Shown here piece after piece: positions 57,023-64,000 of a stretch of DNA of 64,000 nucleotides. The notes beneath the pieces are model-generated. The model worked only from the letters and a program-made list of their open reading frames with translations. It made no database searches and had not been told where the DNA came from. The stretch's first letter is position 1; each line of letters starts with the position of its first letter. Source of the stretch: Janthinobacterium lividum. GTDB taxonomy: Bacteria > Pseudomonadota > Gammaproteobacteria > Burkholderiales > Burkholderiaceae_D. The position numbers and the translations under genes are program-made. The stretch covers positions 682,001-746,000 of the forward strand of contig NZ_CP139976.1 in assembly GCF_034424625.1 (NCBI RefSeq). The letters are read 5' to 3'.

Positions 57023-58377
57023 AGGCCTTCCTGGGCTCGATGACGGGCCGTGTCTTCATGTTCTTGTTGATCGGCATCGTCGCTTCGGCCGCGCTGACGC
57101 AGTGGCTGGCCGTGGGCGAACGCCAGCGCGCCATCGAGCAATACCGCGACTACCACGCCGTCGAGCGGGCCGAGCAGCTGGTGATGGCGGCCGACGTGGT
57201 GCCGCTGGCCTCGCGCGCCGCCTACCTGAAAGTGGCCAACAAGGGCAGCGTGCGCCTGGAGTTGCGTCCCGATACGGAACATAGGCCCGGTGCGCCGACG
57301 GAATTTTCCACCGCCCTGCAAGCCAAGCTGGGCGAAGGCTTCAAGGTCAGCGCGCTGGCCGAACGTCCGGCCGCCTGCGTCAAGCCGCGCCAGTCGCCGG
57401 GTATGTTTTCCGCCAAGCCATGGGGCGGCACCTGCGAAAACCTCGACGTGCGCATGCAGGATGGCCACGTGCTGCGCCTGATGGTCTTGCCGCCGCGCCA
57501 GCAGCCACCGTTCAATGAACATAACGACTGGATGACCCTGCTGCCTTTCCTGATCAGCATCGCCATCCTCGCCTATCTGGTCACGCGCATGACCATGCGC
57601 CCGCTCAAGCAGCTGGCGCAGGCGGCGAAAGACCTGGGCAATGACATCAACCATCCGCCGCTGACCCTGTCGGGCGCCAGCGAGATCCGCCAGGCCAGCG
57701 CCGCTTTCAATGCCATGCAGGCGCGCATCCGCCAGCATATTTCCCAGCGGACACAGATGCTGGCGGCCATCACGCACGACTTGCAGACGCCGCTGACGCG
57801 CTTGCGCTTGCGCCTGGAAAAAGTGGCGGATACGGAATTGTATGACCGTCTGGTGGGCGACCTGTCGGCCATGCAAAGCATGGTCAAGGAAGGGCTGGAC
57901 CTGGCCCGCTCGATGGACAGCACGGAAGCGATGCAGGCGCTCGATCTCGATTCCCTGCTCGATAGCGTCTGCTCCGACGCGGCTGATGCTGGCCAGAAAG
58001 TCACCCTCAGTGGACAGGCGGGCATGGCTTTGATGGCGCGCCCGATCGCCATGCGGCGCTGCCTGGTGAACCTGATCGACAATGCCGTCAAATATGGCCT
58101 GTACGCGCAGGTGACCGTCGAGCGCATCGCCGGTGCCGCGCGCATCTGCATCCGCGACGGCGGGCCGGGTATTGCGCCAGATCAACTGGCTAAAGTGTTC
58201 GAACCGTTTTACCGCATCGAGACGTCGCGTTCGCGCGAATCGGGCGGCACGGGCCTGGGCCTGACCATCGCGCGCAATATCGCCGAGCAGCACGGCGCCA
58301 CGGTTTCACTGCTCAATCACGTCGACGGTGGACTGGAAGTCACCCTCATCGTGCCAGAGTATTACGCAGGAAAGTGA
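57019..58377 (+). CDS. EnvZ-like sensor histidine kinase (GTG start)
   Basis: 452 residues from a GTG that overlaps the regulator stop. Two membrane helices (about 10-32 and 170-192) bracket a periplasmic sensor region of about 140 residues containing two cysteines (PAACVK, GGTCENL). H-box AITHDLQTPLTRLRLRLE with H253, N-box NLIDNAVKYG, RDGGPGI and GGTGLGLTIARNIAE. The HDLxTPLTRxRL box is of the EnvZ class. It likely senses a periplasmic signal such as envelope stress or an antimicrobial compound. Confidence 0.92.
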   Translation: MKAFLGSMTGRVFMFLLIGIVASAALTQWLAVGERQRAIEQYRDYHAVERAEQLVMAADVVPLASRAAYLKVANKGSVRLELRPDTEHRPGAPTEFSTALQAKLGEGFKVSALAERPAACVKPRQSPGMFSAKPWGGTCENLDVRMQDGHVLRLMVLPPRQQPPFNEHNDWMTLLPFLISIAILAYLVTRMTMRPLKQLAQAAKDLGNDINHPPLTLSGASEIRQASAAFNAMQARIRQHISQRTQMLAAITHDLQTPLTRLRLRLEKVADTELYDRLVGDLSAMQSMVKEGLDLARSMDSTEAMQALDLDSLLDSVCSDAADAGQKVTLSGQAGMALMARPIAMRRCLVNLIDNAVKYGLYAQVTVERIAGAARICIRDGGPGIAPDQLAKVFEPFYRIETSRSRESGGTGLGLTIARNIAEQHGATVSLLNHVDGGLEVTLIVPEYYAGK

Positions 58378-58465
58378 GCATTTCCGTGCGACAATATTGT
58401 GCTTTATGCCCCCCTGGCAACTACATTCAACCTGCAGCCCTGCGCTGCAACAGCGTGACAGAACA

Positions 58466-59638
58466 ATGAAAAAGACTAGTCTGGCAATCCTCGTGGGTGC
58501 GGCCCTGTGTATCGGTGGCGGCATCTGGTATTTCAATCATCAGTCCGGCGCGGCGACCAGTGGGCAGGATGGTAAAGGGGGCAAGGGTGGACAGGCGCCG
58601 ACGACCGTGAGCGTGGTCGCGCCGGTGCGCCAGGATGTGCCGATGGTGCTGCAAGCCAATGGCAGTGTGATGCCCATCAGCAGCGTGGACTTGCACCCGC
58701 AGACGACCAGCACGATCACCAAAGTGCATATCCGCGAAGGCCAGTTCGTCAAGCAGGGCGAGCTGATGTTTACGCTGGACGCGCGCAGCGAGCATGCGAA
58801 TGTCGACAAGGCGCAGGCGCAGGTCTTGCGCGACCGCGCCTCGGTGCAGGACTTCGAGCGCCAGCTCAAGCGCAACCAGGATTTGCTGAGCAAGAATTTC
58901 ATCGCCCAGGGCGCCGTCGATACCCTGCAAAGCCAGCTCGACGCGGCACGCGCCTTGCTGGCCGCCGACCAGGCCGCGTTGCGCGCGGCCCAGGTCGACT
59001 CCAGCTACACCGTCCTGCGCGCCCCGCAGGCGGGCAGGGTGGGCGCCATCAATGTCTACGCCGGCAGCCTGGTGCAGCCGACCACGTCGCTCACCAGCAT
59101 CACCCAGCTCGACCCGATCGACGTGTCGTTCACCTTGCCGGAAAGCAGCCTGTCCGGCTTGCTGGCGGCGCAAAAGGCGGGCGAGGTGCCTGTCACGGCG
59201 CTGCTGTCCGATGCGGGCGGCAAGCAGCTCGATGGCAAACTGAATTTTATCGACAATGCCGTCGATCCCGCCACGGGCGTGATCAGGATCAAGGCCCGTT
59301 TCAATAATGGCGGCACCGATTTGTGGCCCGGCCAGTACGTGAATACGCAGCTGACCGTGCGCACCCTCAAGGATGCGCTGGTGATCCCGCAAAACGCCAT
59401 CATCACGAGTACTGCCGGCACCTTTGTGTACTCGATGGAGGCGGACAGCACGGCCAAGATGCGCAAGGTGACGCGCGTGTATGCATTCGGACCGAACGCC
59501 GTCGTCACCGGCCTGGCGGGCGATGAAAAAGTCATCGTCGATGGCAAGCAGAACTTGCGTCCAGGTAGCAAGGTGCGCCTGGTGGAAAAACACAAGGCTG
59601 CCGATGGCGCCGCCGCACCGCAGGGCAAGCCAGCATGA
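58466..59638 (+). CDS. RND efflux periplasmic adaptor (MdtA-like)
   Basis: 390 residues from the ATG at 58,466. N-terminal anchor helix (about 6-24), then barrel-sandwich and hairpin domains (VHIREGQFVKQGELMFTLDA; long coiled-coil about 100-180) and a beta-barrel (NAVDPATGVIRIKARF). Adaptor of a tripartite RND pump, joined to the pump gene by a four-base overlap. The stop-start gap to the kinase is 88 bases, so it may be in the same transcript. Confidence 0.92.
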   Translation: MKKTSLAILVGAALCIGGGIWYFNHQSGAATSGQDGKGGKGGQAPTTVSVVAPVRQDVPMVLQANGSVMPISSVDLHPQTTSTITKVHIREGQFVKQGELMFTLDARSEHANVDKAQAQVLRDRASVQDFERQLKRNQDLLSKNFIAQGAVDTLQSQLDAARALLAADQAALRAAQVDSSYTVLRAPQAGRVGAINVYAGSLVQPTTSLTSITQLDPIDVSFTLPESSLSGLLAAQKAGEVPVTALLSDAGGKQLDGKLNFIDNAVDPATGVIRIKARFNNGGTDLWPGQYVNTQLTVRTLKDALVIPQNAIITSTAGTFVYSMEADSTAKMRKVTRVYAFGPNAVVTGLAGDEKVIVDGKQNLRPGSKVRLVEKHKAADGAAAPQGKPA

Positions 59639-62600
59639 ACCTGTCCGAACTGAGCATCCGGCGCCCCGTCATGGTGGTGCTGCTGTCCCTCTCCATCATC
59701 CTGGCCGGCGTGCTGGCCTATCTGCAAATTCCCGTGGCGGCCTTGCCGAGCTACAACACGCCCGTCATCAATGTGAGCGCCGACCTGGCCGGCGCCAGCC
59801 CGGAAACCATGGCCTCGTCGGTGGCCTTGCCGCTGGAAAAGCAATTTTCCACGATTTCCGGCCTCAGCCTGATCACCTCCACGAGTACGCTGGGCAATAC
59901 TTCGCTGACCCTGGAATTTGACGCCAGCATCAATGTCAACGAGGCGGCCGTCGACGTGCAGGCGGCCCTGCTGCGCGCGCAGCGCCAGTTGCCGACGGAA
60001 ATGACGGACTTGCCGTCCTACCGCAAGGTCAATCCGGCCGATGCGCCGGTGCTGTTCATCCAGATGACGTCGCCATCGCTGAACTTGTCGGACCTCAACG
60101 ATTACGCGGAAAACCTGATCGCCCCCAGCCTGTCGACCTTGCCGGGCGTGGCCCAGGTCATCGTCAATGGCCAAAAGCGCTTTGCCGTGCGTGTGCGCGC
60201 CCGTGCCGACCTGATGAATGCGCGCAATCTGACGATGGACGAGCTGGCCACCGCCTTGCGCACCTCGAACACGAATTCCCCGCTGGGCATTCTTGACGGC
60301 CCGAGCCAGACCCTGACCATCCAGGGCAATCCGCAAATGATGAAAGCGGCCGATTTTGCCGAACTGATCGTCGCCAGCCGCAACGGCCAGCCCGTGCGCC
60401 TGAAAGACGTGGCCGAGGTGGAAGACAGCTTTCAATCGATCAAGGCCGTCGGCAGTTTCAATGGCGAGCGCTCGATCAGCCTGATGGTGCAGCGCCAGCC
60501 GGACGCCAACACCGTGCAAGTGGTCGATGGCGTGCGCCGTTTGCTGCCGGGCTTCAAGGAACAATTGCCGCAGTCGATACAGATCAGCCTGGTCAATGAC
60601 CGTTCGCTGTCGATCCGCGAAGCCATCCACGACGTGAATCTGACCTTGGCCCTGACGGTGGTGCTGGTGGTGCTGGTGATCTTCCTGTTCCTGCACCGCG
60701 CGGCGGCCACCTTCATTCCTGCCGTCACCATGCCGATTTCCCTGCTCGGCGCGCTGGCCCTGCTGTACTGGCTCGGCTACAGCCTCGATAACGTTTCCCT
60801 GCTGGGCATTACCCTGGCCGTGGGCCTCGTCGTCGACGATGCCATCGTGGTGCTGGAAAACATCGTGCGGCATATCGAGATGGGCAAGAAACCCATACGC
60901 GCGGCGCTGGAAGGGGCGAAAGAGATGGGCTTTACCATCATTTCGATCTCCGTCTCGCTGGTGGCCGTGTTCATCCCCATCTTCTTCATGCCGGGCGTGA
61001 TCGGCTTGCTGTTCCATGAATTCGCCGTTGTCGTGTCGCTGGCCGTGCTGGTGTCGGCCGTCGTGTCGCTGACCCTGGTGCCGATGCTGGCCAGCCGCTT
61101 CCTGCCGGCCGATTCGCGCGAGCACAATGACAGCGACCCCAGCCATGGCGAAAAAACCTTTATCGGCCGCCATTTCGAAGCGGGTTTCACGAAATTGCGC
61201 AACGGTTATGTGCATCTGCTCGACAAGGCCCTGGCGCACCGCAACGTGGTGCTGTTCGTTGCCGTGTGTACCTTTGCGCTGACGGTGCTGCTGTACGCGA
61301 CGATACCGAAAGGTTTCTTCCCGGAAGAAGACCTGGGCCAGATCCAGGTGAATACGGAAGCGTCGGAAGATATTTCCTCGGCGGCACTGCAGGATTTGCA
61401 AGCCCGCGTGGCGGCCGTGCTCAAGGCGGACCCCAGCGTGCAGGACGTGACCTCGTTCGTCGGCGGCGGCAATACGGGCCGCATGTTCATGGTCTTGAAA
61501 CCGCGCAGCGAGCGGCCGAAAATGCCGGTGGTGCTGGAAAACCTGCGCCGCGCGGCGGGCACCGTGCCAGGCATGGCCGTGTATTTCCGGCCCGTGCAAA
61601 ACTTGCAACTGGGCGGGCGCCAGAGCAAGAGCCGCTACCAGTACACCTTGCAAAGCGTCAGTCCCGACGCACTCAATGACTGGGCGGAAAAGTTTATTGC
61701 CGGCATGCGCACGGATCCCGCCTTCCGCGACGTCACCAGCGATTCGCAGATCAAGGGCTTGCAGGCATCGCTCAGGATCGACCGCGACAAGGCCAACCTG
61801 CTGGGCGTGCAAATGTCCGACATCCGCACGGCCCTGTACAGCGCCTTTGGCGAGCGGCAAGTGTCGACCATCTATTCCTCGGCAGCCAGCTATTACGTGA
61901 TCCTGGAAGCGGCCACGGCGGACCGCCAGTATGACGATGCGCTCACGCGCGTGTCCGTGCGCAGCAAGACGGGCGAACTGGTGAAACTGTCGAGTATTGC
62001 CTACGTGGAACGCACGATTGGCCCCACTTCCGTCAATCACCAGGGACAGTTGCAGGCTGTTACCATCGCCTTCAACCTGGCGCCGGACGTGCCGCTGGGC
62101 ATCGCCACAGGCAAGATCGATGCGATGGCCAAGGACATGAGCTTGCCAGCCTCCATCATCACGCGCTACGGCGGCGACGCGGCCGTGTTCCAGAGCTCGC
62201 AGTCCAGCCAGATCATCCTCATCATTGCCGCGCTGGCCGTGATCTATGTCTTGCTCGGCGTGCTGTATGAAAGCTATATCCACCCGCTGACCATCCTGGC
62301 CGGCTTGCCATCGGCGGCCGTGGGGGCGCTGCTGACCCTGCGCCTGTTCGGCATGGATCTGACCATGATCGCCATCATCGGCATTTTGATGCTGATCGGC
62401 ATCGTCAAGAAAAATGCGATCATGATGATCGACTTCGCCCTGCATGCGCAGCGCAACGACGGGCTGGCGCCGGCAGAGGCCATCCGCCAGGCGTGCATCC
62501 TGCGTTTCCGCCCCATCATGATGACGTCGGCGGCGGCCTTGATGGGCGCCTTGCCGATCGCCCTGGGTCTGGGCGCCGGCGCCGAGCTGCGCCAGCCGCT

Positions 62601-62745
62601 GGGCCTGGCCGTGGTCGGCGGCTTGCTGTTTTCGCAAGTGATCACCCTGTTCATCACCCCCGTGATCTATCTGTTCCTGGATAAGTACAGCGGCACGGGA
62701 CCGTTGACGGACGAGCAATTGGTGGCGCTCGACAACAAGGCCTGA
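59635..62745 (+). CDS. RND multidrug efflux pump (MdtB/MdtC-like)
   Basis: 1,036 residues with twelve predicted membrane helices and two large periplasmic loops. Proton-relay residues D401/D402 (GLVVDDAIVVLENI) and K925 (IGIVKKNAIMMIDF) are present. The N-terminus LSIRRPVMVVLLSLSIILAG and PVAALPSYNTPVINVSADL are of the MdtC/MdtB subclass. Single pump gene plus adaptor; the outer-membrane TolC-type channel must be elsewhere. Substrates are unknown; the linked Spy-like protein suggests periplasmic stress agents. Confidence 0.95.
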   Translation: MNLSELSIRRPVMVVLLSLSIILAGVLAYLQIPVAALPSYNTPVINVSADLAGASPETMASSVALPLEKQFSTISGLSLITSTSTLGNTSLTLEFDASINVNEAAVDVQAALLRAQRQLPTEMTDLPSYRKVNPADAPVLFIQMTSPSLNLSDLNDYAENLIAPSLSTLPGVAQVIVNGQKRFAVRVRARADLMNARNLTMDELATALRTSNTNSPLGILDGPSQTLTIQGNPQMMKAADFAELIVASRNGQPVRLKDVAEVEDSFQSIKAVGSFNGERSISLMVQRQPDANTVQVVDGVRRLLPGFKEQLPQSIQISLVNDRSLSIREAIHDVNLTLALTVVLVVLVIFLFLHRAAATFIPAVTMPISLLGALALLYWLGYSLDNVSLLGITLAVGLVVDDAIVVLENIVRHIEMGKKPIRAALEGAKEMGFTIISISVSLVAVFIPIFFMPGVIGLLFHEFAVVVSLAVLVSAVVSLTLVPMLASRFLPADSREHNDSDPSHGEKTFIGRHFEAGFTKLRNGYVHLLDKALAHRNVVLFVAVCTFALTVLLYATIPKGFFPEEDLGQIQVNTEASEDISSAALQDLQARVAAVLKADPSVQDVTSFVGGGNTGRMFMVLKPRSERPKMPVVLENLRRAAGTVPGMAVYFRPVQNLQLGGRQSKSRYQYTLQSVSPDALNDWAEKFIAGMRTDPAFRDVTSDSQIKGLQASLRIDRDKANLLGVQMSDIRTALYSAFGERQVSTIYSSAASYYVILEAATADRQYDDALTRVSVRSKTGELVKLSSIAYVERTIGPTSVNHQGQLQAVTIAFNLAPDVPLGIATGKIDAMAKDMSLPASIITRYGGDAAVFQSSQSSQIILIIAALAVIYVLLGVLYESYIHPLTILAGLPSAAVGALLTLRLFGMDLTMIAIIGILMLIGIVKKNAIMMIDFALHAQRNDGLAPAEAIRQACILRFRPIMMTSAAALMGALPIALGLGAGAELRQPLGLAVVGGLLFSQVITLFITPVIYLFLDKYSGTGPLTDEQLVALDNKA

Positions 62746-62762
62746 GCCGCCACACGGCCAGC

Positions 62763-62801
62763 ACCGGCGCCCCGTTCCTCGTGAATGCGGCGCCGGTTTT
62801 G
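62763..62801 (+). terminator. Terminator after RND pump
   Basis: CCGGCGCC (62,764-62,771) pairs perfectly with GGCGCCGG (62,789-62,796), followed by TTTTG, 18 bases after the pump stop. Confidence 0.85.
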
Positions 62802-63016
62802 TATGGGCCGTGATACATACGGTAACAACCGTCAAGCGACGGCTCGGGTACTCTGGTTACCGCTGCAAGGAATGTCGCTATCCTGTACGCTTCGGGTTGG
62901 ATATGCCGAGGAAGTGTTCCCAAAAGCAAGGGACTCTGGCACTATGGCTGCCCTGTAAGATTACTTTTGTCGCTACACAGAAAGCACGATTCATTTTGCA
63001 TGACACGACCCATTTG

Positions 63017-63898
63017 ATGGCTGCCGATTCCGATGTTTGCCCCACCTGCGGGCAAGTGATCCAGCCACCACCGGCCTACGGGTCCACGACCAGCACCATG
63101 CGCAAGGTGGCGCTCGGCGTGTCCGTCTTGCTGCACGTGCTGCTGGCGGCGTATGCATTGTTTCGCAGCGATACGATCGAAAAGATCCCGCCGCCGAAGA
63201 AGGAAAGCGCGATGGTCTACATTGCGCCACTGAAAGACAAACCGCAGCCGCAGCCGAAACCCACGCCGAAACCGAAGGACACGAAAGTGGCCAAGGTCAA
63301 ACCGCCACCGGCGCCGAGCAAGCGCGTGGTCACAAAAGACGTGCCGCGCGACAAGCCAAAACTGGAAACATTCACGCCGCCGCTGGTGTCGAAAGTGCCG
63401 TTGCCGCCGCCGCCGGCTGAAGACATGAGTTCGATGATCGAGCAGCGCCGCAAGCAGCGCGAGGCGCAAAACCCCGCGCCGCCGGCCGAGGAAAGCGAAA
63501 ACGACCGCGCCATGCGCGTGGCCAAGGCGAATATCGCCGGCGCCCAGGGACGCAATTCCGGCAGTGACCGTGAGGATTCGGGCGGCGTGTTTTCCATCGT
63601 CAACCAGACTTCGTTCAGTGCCGAAGTCAAGTTCAAGGGCTGGAACGGCAACTTCAAGCGCAACTGGCTGAAGCAGGAAAAAGTCGAGTTGGGCAATGAG
63701 CCCGATATCGAAACGGCTATCGTGAAGAAGATGATTCAGCTGATCCGTGCCGAAAAGCCCGGTGATTTCGTGTGGGAATCGCGACGCCTGGGGCGCAACG
63801 TCAACCTCAGCGCCCGCGTGGAAGACACGGCCGAGCTGATGGCCTTCCTGCGGCAGGAGTTCTTTTCCGAGAAACGGCCAGGGCCGGGACGGCGCTAG
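63017..63898 (+). CDS. TonB-like membrane protein with N-terminal CxxC and proline-rich linker
   Basis: 293 residues from the ATG at 63,017, whose ribosome binding site is weak. The frame is open upstream to 62,810, but those codons look non-coding. Domains in order: a short CPTCGQ zinc-ribbon-like or redox pair near the N-terminus; one membrane helix (about 30-50); a Lys/Pro-rich linker (KDKPQPQPKPTPKPKDT and on to VPLPPPPAED); and a compact C-terminal domain (about 190-285; FSIVNQTSFSAEVKFKGWNG). The layout resembles TonB, but the C-terminus is not a recognised TonB_C. Function unknown. Confidence 0.75.
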   Translation: MAADSDVCPTCGQVIQPPPAYGSTTSTMRKVALGVSVLLHVLLAAYALFRSDTIEKIPPPKKESAMVYIAPLKDKPQPQPKPTPKPKDTKVAKVKPPPAPSKRVVTKDVPRDKPKLETFTPPLVSKVPLPPPPAEDMSSMIEQRRKQREAQNPAPPAEESENDRAMRVAKANIAGAQGRNSGSDREDSGGVFSIVNQTSFSAEVKFKGWNGNFKRNWLKQEKVELGNEPDIETAIVKKMIQLIRAEKPGDFVWESRRLGRNVNLSARVEDTAELMAFLRQEFFSEKRPGPGRR

Positions 63899-63918
63899 GC
63901 GCTCGTAAAACTGGCAAT

Positions 63919-63957
63919 AAAAAAGGCTGCACCGTGTGAACGGGCAGCCTTTTTTTA
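63919..63957. terminator. Bidirectional terminator
   Basis: AAAAAAGGCTGC (63,919-63,930) and GCAGCCTTTTTTT (63,944-63,956) form a stem with A-run and T-run on opposite sides, so it can terminate both the TonB-like gene and a gene coming from the right. Confidence 0.93.
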
Positions 63958-64000
63958 CGCAGCGTTGATCTCGATCAAGCCGGTTTGTCGGTTCCCGCTT
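63955..64000 (-). CDS. Possible C-terminal end of a minus-strand gene (cut by window edge)
   Basis: On the minus strand the last bases read as an open frame ending ...TGLIEINAA and a TAA at 63,957-63,955 that flows straight into the terminator. Only 14 codons are visible, so identity cannot be given. Confidence 0.3.
   Translation of the reverse strand, partial: SGNRQTGLIEINAA

Noticed and set aside
59056..62835. Very long minus-strand open frame (1,259 codons) opposite the RND pump
   Set aside because: It is a shadow of a GC-rich gene: composition is His/Arg/Gln-rich low-complexity, with no domain, while the plus strand is a clear RND pump.
62810..63016. N-terminal extension of the TonB-like gene containing a YRCKECRY stretch resembling a transposase zinc finger
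   Set aside because: Only one CxxC in a short stretch, no further transposase motifs or terminal repeats, and no ribosome binding site; probably chance translation of intergenic DNA.

Overview
The window is one continuous piece of a GC-rich betaproteobacterial chromosome. Product types (an FxDxF-type PEP-CTERM protein, a cyclic beta-glucan synthase, a MocR regulator, creBCD) and the ribosomal protein sequences fit the Oxalobacteraceae, close to Janthinobacterium/Massilia/Duganella. That placement is an inference from recognised sequences, not a search result. No tRNA, rRNA, CRISPR array, prophage or intact insertion sequence was seen.

Left part (1-27,640). The window opens inside a cyclic beta-1,2-glucan synthase. 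Next are a Mn2+ exporter of the GDT1 family with a yybP-ykoY riboswitch, two secreted M1 metallopeptidases, a beta-lactamase-fold serine hydrolase, and a tiny secreted Cys-rich protein in an AT-rich patch. Then come an exported methyltransferase, a divergent PPOX-flavoprotein/MocR-regulator pair, an orphan Imm11-type immunity protein, a spermidine-synthase-like protein and a PEP-CTERM protein. A minus-strand six-gene operon (23,872 to 16,559) encodes an ABC exporter of the MacAB type (adaptor, ATPase, two permeases) with its own NtrC-class regulator and kinase. A membrane-anchored MutS-like ATPase and a phosphoethanolamine transferase close this part.

Central part (28,066-53,374). The str, S10, spc and alpha ribosomal clusters lie here, all on the plus strand: rpsL rpsG fusA tuf rpsJ, then rplC rplD rplW rplB rpsS rplV rpsC rplP rpmC rpsQ, then rplN rplX rplE rpsN rpsH rplF rplR rpsE rpmD rplO secY infA rpmJ rpsM rpsK rpsD rpoA rplQ. 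The normally unbroken rpsJ-rplC junction holds about 6.2 kb of unrelated GC3-rich genes: DUF817, a minus-strand lipoprotein, creB-creC-creD and a second Cys-rich mini-protein. A palindrome sits just after rpsJ, and rplC has its own promoter. The alpha cluster is also divided by intrinsic terminators before rpsD, rpoA and rplQ.

Right part (53,375-64,000). dsbD is followed by a pair of palindromic repeat units. A Spy/CpxP-like periplasmic protein is divergent from an OmpR/EnvZ-type two-component system that overlaps an RND efflux adaptor and pump, which reads as an envelope-stress/efflux module. A TonB-like protein with one CxxC and a proline-rich linker follows, then a terminator and a possible minus-strand gene end at the right edge.

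Most unusual items: the split S10 operon; two mini-proteins with mirror-symmetric cysteine spacing; a palindrome overlapping the spc promoter; a membrane-tethered MutS-like ATPase; and an exact 18-bp coding repeat in the MocR regulator.
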